Shown here piece by piece: positions 1 through 13,800 of a stretch of DNA of 64,000 nucleotides. The notes under the pieces were generated by a model. That model worked only from the letters and a program-made list of their open reading frames with translations. It ran no database searches and had not been told where the DNA came from. The position numbers were made by a program, and so were the translations under genes. This DNA is from Haliclystus octoradiatus. Taxonomy: Eukaryota; Cnidaria; Staurozoa; Stauromedusae; Haliclystidae. Positions within the stretch are counted from its first letter, which is position 1, and the number at the start of each line of letters is the position of its first letter. The stretch spans positions 6,558,650-6,622,649 of the forward strand of contig OU744448.1 in NCBI GenBank assembly GCA_916610825.1, written 5' to 3'.

Positions 1-182
1 TGATACTCTGAGTTGCGTGGCCTCTCTGAACAGCAATGGCAATTCGTTCGTGGAGATATTTTTCAGAGGGTCTAGTGTTGCATCTTTTAGATGGGAAGAT
101 AGTTCTTTTATAAAAGATGAAGGAGTCTGGATCTGATAGATTAACCAGGTATTTCCGGGCAGTTCAATGACCGCCCAAAGGA
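1..182. other. left edge, no gene recognised
   Basis: No open frame, splice pattern or repeat that I recognise. The stretch is less AT-rich than the introns that follow and ends where the TTAGGG-type repeats begin. Confidence 0.4.
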
Positions 183-894
183 TAGGGTTAGGGTTAGGGT
201 TAGCATAGTCGTCAAATCTTTTACCCCAAAAGTGACATTTTTCAACTGGTGTATAAAAAGGACTGAAAATAATCTAGAATAAATCAGTAACTAACTTAGA
301 AACAATCCCCAAAAAATATTATCAAAAAGTGCGCACCTGAACTAGTCCCAGACCCTTTTGTCAAAATTAAGTAGATCATCTAGAAACACAAACGTGTAAA
401 TTCTGTTTCAACCGATTTAAAAAATTATTTTGCATCTGGTACCTTGGTACATTTACTACAAATCTACCGCGAGCATTTTAAATAAAATGAAAAATAAAAA
501 AGTTATTCAACTTTGAAACTGCGCGTGTTGGTTAGCGTTTTTGTTCGACTAACATTTGTTGCAATAACTTTTTTACTTTTCATTATATTTAAAAAGCTCG
601 CTGTAGATTTGTAGTAAATGTACCAATTAAGGTACCAGATTCAAAAAGAATTTTTTAAATCGGTTGAAACAGAATTTACACGTTTGTGTTTCTAGATGAT
701 CTACTTAATTTTGACAAAAGGGTCTGGGACTAGTTCAGATGCGCGCTTTTTGATAATTTTGTAATTGGGATTGGGTCTAAGTTAGTTACTGACTTATTCT
801 AGATCATTTTCAATCCTGTTATATACCAGTTGAAAAATGTCACTTTTGGGGTAAAAGATTTGACGACTATGCTGTTAGGGTTAGGGTTAGGGTT
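183..894. mobile_element. 672-bp foldback palindrome bordered by telomere-like repeats
   Basis: Positions 202-873 form a near-perfect inverted repeat with arms of about 330 bases around a short spacer near 520-555. The left arm begins AGCATAGTCGTCAAATC and the right arm ends with its exact complement. Both arms carry GTCCCAGACCCTTTTG and AATTAAGTAGATCATC. The palindrome stops exactly where three TTAGGG-type hexamers start on each side (183-201 and 875-892). These hexamers run in the same direction on both sides, so they are not part of the inverted repeat. No open frame is present. This is probably a non-autonomous foldback or MITE inserted into a short interstitial telomere-like array; a terminal array belonging to the element is the alternative. 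Confidence 0.8.
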
Positions 895-1806
895 ATAGGT
901 TACCTTGATACTTTCACTAGAGGGAAAATGTGCCCGATTTTTAATGTTCACTATAACACTCATTTATATACCAAACCTAATTATATCAGCCTCTTCATTA
1001 GACATTTCAATCAAATTACAAGTTAGAAACATATAAATTATATTGTCAACATCTTGAAATCCTGAATAAAAAAAAAGTGTCCCGCACTGTATACTTTTTT
1101 GATTGATGTGTACCAAACTATAAGAGAAACTGGTAGACAGGTAAACTCATTCTGCGTGGTCACATCTATGAATGGTATTGCCTTTATTCGTAAGTATATA
1201 TTATACCTAGTTTTCTTTTTTCTGGTTGAAATCTTTTCTTCGGTACTTGATGAAGAATCTGCAATAGGCAATACATTGCAATGAGATTTGATTGAGGCTG
1301 TCAATATTATCCAATCATTATTAACTATACGATGTTGTTGAAAATGTTTTTGTCTTGTCCTGCAGCCCATTCACTTATATGACTTGATTTGTTGATTCAA
1401 AATAATAGGTTTAAAATTAAATTTGGTGGATTCCTGGTGGATTTCAGTAACCACTACACTGCATAAAATGTCAAGAAAATTCAATATCCCAGCTTACTTG
1501 AAATAATTACCTAGCTTTTGTAATTTAATTAATCCTATCATTTCATTTTTATCAAATCTACAAAATCCACGCTAATCGCCAGTTTGTATCAGTATGAAAC
1601 TGTCTAGACCGAAGTTAAAATAATTCAGTGCAAAAACCTGAGGGACGGATACACTATGTATGTGAAGTAGTTGTGTCTTGGCATGAAATGATATATCCAA
1701 CACATAGCACAGCCTTTTTGAACCTCAAACATTGAATTGATGTACATAATCAAATTTTCACAATTGTCAACACTGTATGCAGTATTTGTCTGATGTTTGA
1801 GTTTAC
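895..1806. other. non-coding or poorly resolved 3' region of the VWA3B-like gene
   Basis: Mostly AT-rich sequence. Two minus-strand segments could be final exons of the VWA3B-like gene. One is 1325-1359, which follows a CTGCAG acceptor and reaches a stop after eleven codons in the correct phase. The other is 1207-1258, a TTGCAG acceptor to a GTATAA donor, which is open in phase and rich in Ser, Lys and Glu. I cannot choose between them from sequence alone. Confidence 0.3.
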
Positions 1807-4800
1807 CTTTTTGGGGACTTTCTCGACTTTCTTCAGGTATTTTGACTTTTGACTGCATTGAAAGATTTTCCACTTTAACAATGTTTTCAGAAGTCAATAT
1901 CTCTGTTGTTTTAAAATTAGGTTTGACCACATTTGAAGAAGAATAAGAAGAACTAGTTTTCATTCTCAGCTGTTTTGGTGGTTTACTTCTTTTTTGTAAG
2001 CTTAATGTTTTTCCAACCGATGACGGTTTACTTGAGTTCTTGCTTTCAGTTTTCCTATGCATAATTGCAGAATATTATACCAAAGATATCAAGATAATAT
2101 AATAACCATCACAAGCATTTATGAATTTTGTATAACATATATATTTCTTCCCTTTTTATCAAATTCGAAATATTATTATTTTCAACATCTGTTATTTCCT
2201 ATGTAAAATATATCTCAGCAGCGGGAATATTCACGAACTTATAGTTATAAATAATTTATTATCAACACAAAACACAAGGGCATGAAACTAACAACAACCG
2301 CAGTTTCTATTATCTGTTTACTATTAATATGATTGTATTATTTATTATACCTTCTTACGATTTTATCTCGATATTCCCAATCTAATCGAACGCATTCGTC
2401 GCGTAACTCTTTGACTTTAGACAATGAATCAACTGCCTTCTCCATTTCTAAACGAATTATTCGTAAATCTTGACTCTATAGGATACAAAATTAGATATTT
2501 ATATAATTAGAAATTCAGTAATAAAAATGTGCCGAGCGTAATATTTCTGCGCCTCAAAATGCACTTATAATTCGACCCAATATATATATATATATATACA
2601 TATAATAAAAGGAGTCAAAGACTACACATTCATAATTGTTACTAATAGTTTCATGCTTACGCAATCATCAGACAAATAAACTATAATAATATAATATAAT
2701 AATATATAATATAATAATATAATAAAGTTTATTTGTCTGATGATTGCGTAAGCATGAAACTATTAGTAACAATTATGAATGTGTAGTCTTTGACTCCTTT
2801 TATTATATTTAGCTCTGTCAAATGATATCGAGCACTATGTTTTGCTATTAGATAATATCTAATATATATATACATATGTATATGTTTATATTAAATGCAA
2901 AGAAACACCAAGTTTTAAGTGAGCTATATCACGTTAATTATATGTAATAATTCTGTTACAGTTTTAAAATTTCTTTGACTTGGAATTAGTATGTTATCTA
3001 ACTAGGTTTGGGTGACACAGGCGTGCCTTCTGGTGTATCAAGTACATCGAATTAATTAAAACCTTCGGATAGCATTATAACAGTTGAACATACGCATAGC
3101 AACTATATAAATTTAAATATAATTATATATGCCTGAAAATTAATTCAAGCAGCAACAAAGTTATTCAGCGAATGTACTTAAGACTTTTTTCATAAGAACA
3201 CACCTTATAATAACATTGTAATGTTTTCTGATGTATTTGGGTAAATTTAGTCTCCTACTCTCTAGAGTTTATATAATTAAACACCATGGTATATTAGTAG
3301 CCTATACTTTCCACCTGATCAGAATCCGACAAAAGGTTCAGCCTTCTGGAATCCTAGAGGCATTTTAGCATTTTCTTCTGAATTTGTTTGTTGAGGTTTG
3401 ACCAATAAATCATAAATATATTAATTTTCTTCTGATTTTTTTTGTTGACGTTTGACCAATAAATCATAAAAATATTAATTTTCTTCTGAATTTTTTTGTT
3501 GACGTTTGACCAATAAATCATAAAATTATCAATTGTCTTCTGAATTTTTCTCTAGCCTTCCGGAATCTAGGATTGCAGGATTCCTAATATTGCTGGACAC
3601 TGATTACAGTACCGTCGAAGTCGGTTAATATCCCACCTTGCTTTCTATCCCCATTTATTGAAAACCAATTGCCGTTTTCTATACAAAATCAACTAATTTA
3701 CCTTGTGTAATATCCCCTTGGATAATATCCCATCTCATTAATATTCCGCTTCCACAGCCCTTTTTGTCATGAAACACGTTTAATGTCCTGTTTTCTTTTT
3801 ATTTGTAAACAAATAACAGTCATTTTCTGCATTGAGGGTCAAACAAAAGGTTCAGCCTTCTGGAATCCTAGAGGCATTTCAACATGTTCTTCAGAATTTT
3901 TTTGTTGACGTTTGACCAATAAATCATAAAATTATCAATTTCCTTCTGAATATGCTCTATCCTCCCGGAATCAAGGATTGCGGGATTCTCTCTTTTGCTG
4001 GACCCTACTCCTGTTACATATTGTTTCATCATATAATTTGCATATTTTCGCAAGAATGATTAGATTGATTGCAAGAAATCTTGTTTATATTTTACTTGAA
4101 CCAAAAGATCTGTCATGCTTTTTTTCGAGAAAATATCCTTGTCTTTATTCAGTTTCTATATACTCTGTATAGATAGGAAGTTGAATTTGAAATTTAAACC
4201 GCTTGAACATTTTATATTTAATCAAATTTAAATGTTAAGTAATGAGATGCATATACCTCGTATGATTGAGGACCTTCTGGATCGTAACCATCTTCACTAA
4301 AGTAATGATATCTATAAACATAATTAGGAGATAAACTATCAAATAAAAAATCTGAATGAAATTTTATTTACTTGTATTCACGTCACGTATGATATTAGGC
4401 CCGATATTAGGTTAACATATGAGAGAGAGCAACTTATTTCGGGTTCAACCCATAACAATGGTCACACATTAGACCTGCATGGTTATTACTAGACCTGAAG
4501 AGGAATTAATAAAGAAATGGTGAATTTATGATCAATCAATCCTTACAAGATTGTCTATCACTAAGCAATGTCTAAGCAGTGTCCAGAAAGATTTAAAAGG
4601 CAATATAACGAAAGTTACGATATGTCGATTCAATTGCATTTCAGAAAGAAGTAATAAACACCGCCACCGCCCTCATATTGGCATCATAAGTGTTAACAGC
4701 ACAACATTCTCCTCTTCTTTGGTGATGAATATTAACAAGTCTCTCATTGATGATTGATGATGATGTGACATAAGTGAATTTTCAGCTATCTTGGATGCTC

Positions 4801-7800
4801 ATGCAACGTTAAGAACAATTACAGTCTCTACCAGACCAGCTGCGTCCTGGTACAATGATGAAATTGCAAACAAAAAACGAAAACGGCGCAAATTTGAAAG
4901 AGCATACGCTAGAAAACTAGTGATGATCAACAAAAACAACGGTGCTCAATTGAAACATGTAACAGGCTTAGTGAAATTCACAATAATAGATTATTACCCT
5001 TAATTAGTCATGCAAGGACCAGCAACGCAATCAAAAAGTTCTGTTCAAAGCAATTGACTGCATGCTCCATCGCACCGGTTTTTCTCAACGTTTTATGTAC
5101 TGATTTTGTCAATTATGATCTTATAATAGTGTTGTACATAATCGTAAAGTTTTTAAATCTATGTGTGTAAATGTAATTAAACGTAAAAGAAGCGGGTTTT
5201 TCAATTGAAGAACACCATCTACATATATATAGATTGCTGAGTTATGTGATCAAGTTGCAGATTCTTTTTCTTCAAAAATTAATATCATAAGGGAGGGGTG
5301 GATATCATCTCAATAAAAAAACAATCATCACTCTTGATTACATTATTATTTCTATACAATTTATAAATAAAACTCTGATATACTGTACCTTCCACCTGTC
5401 TCTGTCGCTAATTGATACAAAAAATCGTTGGCTTTAGAATCGGCACAGTTGAAGGATATCGTATGAATCGGTATCGAACGTGAATAATTAACATGTGCAA
5501 GAATAGCAGATGGTGGTTGATCAGGACGGCCATCGGAGAGAAGATACAATGCCTCGACCTCAGGATCATCTAATGCCTCTCTTAATGCACCGAGGGTATT
5601 AGTACTTCCACTTGAGCAGAGTCCTTGGACCCAATACTTGGCATTACGGAGATTCTGAAACAGGAGATGGCACTAGATCACTAATAAAATGATTACATTA
5701 CGTATAACAGCTTAGTCGTTCACGTATTTCGATTATATTCTATGTATAGTATAGATGTAAGCTAAGATTGTAAGCACATTGCAGGAAATTTTGATTTTGT
5801 TCAACGTTGATCAGTGAAAAAATATATTTGATTATTCATTTTCTTGATCATGCATAAAGCATATGTTGGCTCTATTTATTTTTCGACAAGCTACGGTTTA
5901 TCAGAATGGCAATTCGAGACGCGATGTATATCCGAAGCTCTAGATTATTAATACTATTTGGAATATCATGTTTACCATCTCAAAGTGCATTCATTGATAT
6001 GCAAGATAAATTAAAGGCTGAATTGATCTCTGGGGGAATTTCAATAATTACAGACCATCAAATTTAGAGTAAGGTGCCCGACATGGCCCCTCGCATGATG
6101 CTCCTCCAACTGAGCAAATTTCACTTTGATATGCGGAATTACGGATACAGTGTAACGCCGGTTCCCTTGAAGCTGTCTATGAAAAGTGATTGACATTAAT
6201 GGGGTCGCATGGGTACTTTACATGCGAGGGAGCCCGCGGATACAATCTACTGATATATACTATCGCCAGTACTTGATATCATTTTATTATCGTTGAGAAG
6301 TATATATAGATACATACTGTTTCGTTACATTCAGTTAAATGATCTTGCCAAGCTTGCACTTTCGTATTGAATTGGACGATGTTGAATTTCGTCTTGTGGC
6401 AAAGTTGTTCCTAGAAATTATGAAATAATAGGTTTGTGCGTGAAAATCAGAACAACCCATGATCTACTTGCCAGATGTTATGTGTTTTCTCTTGTTCTTC
6501 AATATAATTCAATATAGTATATTGATTTAAAGCATAATTGATATCATTTTCCAAACATTTTATAATTGAATTTATGCTATATATTACCGTGAAAAGACGA
6601 GATAGTTTTTCTTTAACAAGAAATAAACGGTTATCCATTGAAAATGATGTATCAATTAAGAAAGTGATCTGAAATAAATCATAATAATTAATTATAATTA
6701 ATTAATAATAATAATTATAATGATAATTATAAGGATAATGATAATGACATCTCTGACATGCAAAAAGTATGAGCTTTGACAAAACAAGAGTTGAGAATTT
6801 CTGCTAATGAAGACATCTAATCTATTATGTGTATATTATGTAGTAATTAAAAGTAGTAATTTATTTAAGACATTTAAGCGCACTATAAAATTACAATTGA
6901 GAGTTTACTGGCAGAGTGGACAAAGAGAATTGTTAGCAGATTTGTGCTGTTGCTTCTTTCGCCTTTATTGTATCTTGATATAATAAATCAATTTTATTTA
7001 TACATTTATAATATTCTATCAAAATATCGTATCGTATAACATAGTCGTTCGTTTATATCATATCGTATAGTATAGTATATTTGTGATATACTATATTATT
7101 GTCCCATAGAAAAGTAACCAATCACAGAGACACATTGAACTATATCACATGATCATTGGAATTGGTCTATTAGAAAATATCTAATAAAATGATTAACTCA
7201 GTTTAGTTCTTCCATCAGTATCGAGATATCACAATCTTCAGCAGAGAAAACACTATACCTTGTTTTCGATGATTGTGCCAAACAATTCTCGACTTCCTTG
7301 CTGCAGCCACGTCAACCTATAATAGTAGACAGGGGTGAAAATTGAAAGAATCCCAGTCATCGCTGACAGAGTAGGAACATTATTTATCAAGGAGTGAGGA
7401 AGTGAGGATGACTCCTACTCGGGACTTAAGATTTTGCATAGAAATTAGATATCAATAATGATATTACCTTCTTTGGTACGAGTCAATGATGGAGTTAATC
7501 TTTTCTGCATAACTTTCATGCTCCAGTCCATTTAAATGAACATGACGAACTGAACCATCAAGTAACCTACAAAATCAGAACAATCATATCATCTTCATCA
7601 ACAACGTCTATCTATAGGTAGCATTATATACCAGGGTATAATAAACGACGCTAAATCATTTCCATAACTTGGATAATCAATTTACGGAGAGCATCTTTTG
7701 CAGCATTCACTATAATGAAAGCAATAGTATCTCTTGGTCCCTTGCAGTATTGAGCACTATATTGAATGTATTGCTCATTAAGAATTAACAAATCAATCAT

Positions 7801-10800
7801 TCATTTATCACTTCCTATACTATATTAATAGTAGTGTCTGTTTGTAAATAAATTATTTGTAGTCTGGCAACTATATGACATAATGACATAAGAAGACTGT
7901 ATAAAGAATTCTGATATCCTTTCTTCAATTGGGCACATCCCGGGCACAAACTTTAGCCTGTGGTGAAAGGACAGGGAGATAGGTTAAAAGAAAACAACAT
8001 TTTCTATTCATAATTAGTTTATTCCTGTACAATTTTAAATCACATAACTGCTTGGATCTATATTTTGCATCATTAAATTGAATAACCAAAATAATATTCA
8101 TTACTGATTTAAAGTTTCAATTTACAATGATTAATCAAACCCCATATCATAAATTTGAGTCACATAACAATGCCTTCGTAGTAATAAATTAGATGATTCC
8201 AATATTACCTGATATGTGGAAAGCTGTCACAATATCTTTTCCTAGATGACACTGTCTTCGAGTCCTATAAATCAGTAAGTGAAGTAAGTAATGGAGACGA
8301 GACTTTTTATAAGATCCATCAGCTCCATCACACCAAAATAATTTCTCATTGTTGAAACATTTAAAATTATTGTTGATATTTGATCATCAAAACAAAAGGT
8401 TGTTGTAATTAAGACTTTATAAACAATTTGTTAAGTTTACGGGAAGCAAAATGTATGTGTGACATTATGAGAAATAATCTGTTATAACAGTGGCTATAAC
8501 CAATAATTATTAATAGGAAACCAACAAACATATGCAGGGAACAATAAATTTGTACGCTATAAGCAGTAATTCATAATAAAAAGTGACGTTATAAGCAATT
8601 TCTACTGTACTTGAATTATACCAATTAACTATTAACAGAGGTTATGAACCCATATCTTTAGGGAGCAAGATCAGGGATTTCAAAAACTTTATAAATAAAA
8701 CAAAATAAAGATGCTGACCTCTTCACAATGCTGAAATGACAACGATCTTAAAAAATCAAAGAATTCCAATTTCTTGGCTTTTAAACTATGAGTTTTCATC
8801 CATTGGTTTGATCCCATGTAGGTTTCACTCTTAACTTTGATTGGTCTAGCAGCGACATTATCAACGTCAGATTGTTTATCATCTTTTGGATCTAGAAAAA
8901 CGTCACAACGAAATTCAAATAGAATTTGTCAACACAAATACAGATTTCAAATATTAGGCCACATTGGTCAACTATTGAGTCATATTAGTCAAGTGTGCCG
9001 GTCGGGTTTGTTAGTTCTCCGAATTATAATAACCCCTGGTCTGCAGAAAGTTTTTTCAATGCCTGCTTTCCACTATACATAAACTTCTTTTTCTCATGTT
9101 AAAACTTTGAAGGTCTGCTTTCAACGAAAAAGGTAGAAAATTACGCTTGCATGAGATAAAGATCTTGAAATGAATCGTCATAAAGAAATTTGAGTTCAAA
9201 ATATGTACTGCCTTCCTTTGAAGTGCATACAGTATATATGAGAGATAAATTGGTTGAGAAACATCCAGCAGATGCAGCAACATCATCACCTCCCAACTAA
9301 ATATATTGCTATTTAAAGTAGCTTTTTATAAGTGCAGATCAAATCAATTGTCTTTACAGATCAGAAGTCATTAGATGAAGATGAATTATGAAAAGTTGAT
9401 CTTGACATTCAATTCTCTATTGTGAATGCCTTGATTTATATAGAATTGCTATTTTGATCAGGAATACGATTTGAAATGCTGGGGCAATAATTAGAGAACG
9501 AACATGTGATTTTCTTACCTGATACTTTTTTCATATTTTCAAGATTTTTCATCATATTTTGTACTTCTGTTAAAGTTCTTCTTGCTTCATCTATCTCGTA
9601 CCAAATTGCCATTGCATCATCGGTTACTACTCTTTCGTCTCTTTTCATAGATGATACTGACAGCTCATTGGTTAGGCTTTGCGCATTCTCGTGAATTGTA
9701 GTATCAAACATGGAAAATTCGTGAAAACTGCAAGATAAAATGTATGATGTATAACATGAAAAGATGATGTGCACAAAAATATTATCGTCAACGTATCGCC
9801 GTATCGCCTTATCCGTCTACCGAGCATTCCTACCATTAGTAGGAGATGTCGCCAACGGCTTTAATCAGCGCAAGCCTGCATCAGGAACTGTTTCTGTATC
9901 AGTTGATTTATCCTCGATATTGTCAACAACGATGATCTACTTGACAAGTTTTCACTATCAACATTACCTTTATCAATAATTCGCATTCTTTCAGGCTACA
10001 TAAGAGGAAGACAACCTCTGGCTACATTTCGCGGAGAAACATCATAGGCTCGCAACATACACTGCGGAGCTCCCCAAGGTTCCAAAATCTGTACCACCTT
10101 GTCTTTTCAACTTTTGCATTGCAGACATGCCTATTCAAACCGAACCCGTTAAGCTGGTATCCTATGCAGACTGCATCAATTATTTAACAGCAATCAACTC
10201 ATACCTGGATGACCTACTCAAAAATCGCTCACTCTAAATCTCCTTATACCTAAATCATATGTAACACTTTTCACATCGGATTCTGCTCCTTCCTTTGAAC
10301 AAAAAGCCACAAAGATCATTGGCGTTACGTTTGATACAAAATTCGCTTTTTCATCATCATTCAACTCTGTGGTTATATAACTTCACAGGAGAAACAACAT
10401 TTTCAAAGCACTTAGTGGTACGTCATTGGGCCGGCAGAAGGAAACAATGCTACTAACACAAGCCATTATAGGAGGTCAGTAGCCGACTATGCAGCACCAG
10501 TGTGGTCACTATACATAAATGCGTCGAACCTTGTTATAATGTGTACGATTCTGATATATTCCAATTAAATTGACTATTCGATGAAATGTCCAAGTTCCAA
10601 TTTCAGAGAGGGGAACTTCAACTTTACATTAATGTCCAAATGAAGATTTTGTTTACCAATCTAGAGATACAGTTGTAAGAATCTCAGATCCATCTCATAT
10701 ACAGAGCCGAGGGATCGAGAGGCATCGTGAAATTCGTAAGCGCGCGATCGAACTCCTAAGAATCTAAAGTAGAAGAATCGACTATATTGACAGCTGGGAC

Positions 10801-13800
10801 AACAACCGCTGCTTCCAGAACCGAAACAGGGAAATTCTACTGTAAAATAAGGTCCCTGATAGTATGAAAAAAACTTTAATACTTACATATGTACTTATGC
10901 AGTAACAATTATTTTCACATTATCAAATAAATACATACAATACATACCGTCCATTGCCAGCTAGAGAAAGTTCTTTCAGGTATGAAATCGTTGCTGAATT
11001 ATCGCAATTTATCGACACGACGTGTAGAGGTACTGGTAGGTCGGTTACCTACAAATAATCAAGATTAGAGGATTCCATTGGCATCGTGACATTAAATCAT
11101 GTTGGATATGTGATGCTATGCAGTTAATTATTTATTTAATAGTAACGCAATCTTATATACCTTTTTTAGCATCAGTTGTTTAGAATTCGCTGATGCTTCG
11201 TTCTCCGTATACAAATAAATCGCATCAATCTGAAATAGTATAAGAATGTCAACTCTATATAACAGCCACCTGTCTATAGTGACCACCCAGAAAAGTTATA
11301 CAAATTATAATTCTATTGATTCAACCATGTAGATAAAGACCACCTGTCTATAATGGTCAATTGATCTATATCTCATAGATGGTTCTTTTGTACATATTTC
11401 ACTGTACAGTGTACAGGTTGAATATGTTACAAACATACGACACAAAGATGAGCACTGTACGTATAATACAATAATCAATCATTTTAGTTTTTTCAAGTTG
11501 TTTTGCAGGGAGGGGGTGAGTCCAAGTCCAAGTCGTGAAATTGACCTCGCTGTAGTTTCTGATAGACATTTAATTTTCAGAATGTGATCAAGGCTACTAT
11601 GAATGCGATATCGTTTGGCAACAGGCAAATCATTGAGTGTTATGGGTGCGGGAATGCGAATCCAAAAAACAAATTCCATTGTCTCCATGAGTTCAACCCC
11701 ATGGCATTCTCAAGCGTAACAATTCTGATACAAAGATTCCCCATACAGGCCATGCTATGTTATGATTTCAATAGAGTTACTTGCAAAGCTAAAAATTTCA
11801 AAAGATTTTCTTTCGCATAAAGTTCAGTAAAGTGAGCTTACTGTATTATCTTTGGCTGCAATTTGTAATGTTTCAAGTGAAGATGTTACATTATGAGGGC
11901 ATTTTGTTTCTTGAGCAAGTAACCAATTTAAAGCACTTTGGCAAGTCTCTAGATTCATTAGAACAGCTTTGTCTTTCCATAACATTTGCTCTTCACCACA
12001 CCTATACAATTAGAGTTATAACTATCAAACGTAAAGGTCAAAGGGTATCACATAAATAAATACAATATGCGGTTTGTGAAGGGAGAAAATAAAATATCAC
12101 TATACCATCTGCTATGCTTACCCACTATTTATATGCTATCCACTGTGGAAAAAAATCCATGAACAGTTTAAGAATATTTTTTGTGGGTTCATGAACAGTT
12201 CATGAACAGTCACAAAGAGTTCATGAGCCAGTTCATGAACTGGTTCCTGAATGGGAAATTCCTGAAAGTTCATGAACTCGTGAACGTTTTTTGCAGAGGA
12301 TGTTTACCCACTATTTATCTAATATGTCAATATATGTCCTAATTTATTCAAATTTATGAGTTGAATAACTTATATTTACAATTTGAATACACTACATAGA
12401 CTACAATAGCATGAGCATAACATTCAATCACATTCTAAGTAATGACTAACATATTATTAATGTCCATACCTGATAATGTTGAGTTTCATCCGATTGTACA
12501 TTTGCTCTTTGATCACTTGCACAAGGGACAACAAATACATTTCAAATTGAGTTTGTGAATTTGCTTGAACATCGAGTACTATGCATATGCTTTGTTCTTC
12601 AACAACACCAAAGATACGTCGGCTAAATTGAAAACAATGTAACGAGATACATCAAATCATTCAAATGTACAAAGAAATGGGAGGGGTGAAATGGCAGTCC
12701 TAGTAGGTTCACAGAACACAAACCCATGAAGGCTTATTAGAATAGTATTTTTGTATACTATCGATGTGGTCTTTATAGATAGTTGGCTTCTATAGCAGGT
12801 TTGACTGTACAAATGAATCCAATTTCACCCATCTGAAAACATTTTTTGGAATTCCTGAAAACATGGACTTTACATACTTTCATGAACTGTTCATGAACAC
12901 CTTTTAAACAGTTCATAACAGTTCATGAACACTAAATATCCAGTTTTCATGAATATTTTCGTGAACTGTTTACAAACCTTCTCCTGTGAAAAAATGTATT
13001 GAGTTCATGAATAGTTTGTGAAGGAACAGTTCAGGAAAATTAGGCCATTTGAAGTTCATCAACTGTTTTGAAAGGAATTTTGAGCTATTCATAAACTTCA
13101 CATACTATTAATAAATCTTATGAAACGCTCATATATAGGTCATGGACATTTAATGGAAGTTATATATCCTATTTTCTATTAATCTCTCCATGAAAATGTG
13201 TCCATTTAAAATTCATGGACTCTTTTCATAGAGGTCATTACAACCAGTAAAAAGTACACTTCTATCACACAAGAAACCACCTGACGATATCCTCCACATA
13301 TCTATTCACCTTCCACTAGTGAGCCATTCAAGTCGCTTCTTGTATTTCAATATAGCTTTTTTCAATTGGCTTTCAACATCATGCAGTTTGTCTTTCGTTG
13401 CAACAATCTACAGCATAAGAAGTATTCAAAATAAATAACTTTCATCAATCATAGCAAGCCTTACACATCGAAATCGTTGTCAAGAAATTCAAGATAGAAC
13501 CGTATTGTAGGGTAGTTTTGTGTATAATCCATGATCCATGTCGCTTAAATACAGTTATCAAAATGTAAGAAAATTTGTTGATTTCATGAACAGTTTGGCA
13601 TTTGACAGTTTCATTTCATTAAACATTTTATGAGCTGTTTGAAATGAATGTTGGATTGAATGTTGAATGAAAAAGTCTATGAAAAGCAGGTCAATTTTAA
13701 CGTCCACAAACTAGTTCATGAACGTTCAATGACCAAATTTTCATAAAAGTTCATAAAAGCCACATATTTAGCGTTCATGAAAAATTCATGAAAAGTTCAT

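Noticed and set aside
183..894. True chromosome end or telomere
   Set aside because: Only about three TTAGGG-type units lie on each side of a palindrome and coding sequence follows on one side, so this is interstitial.
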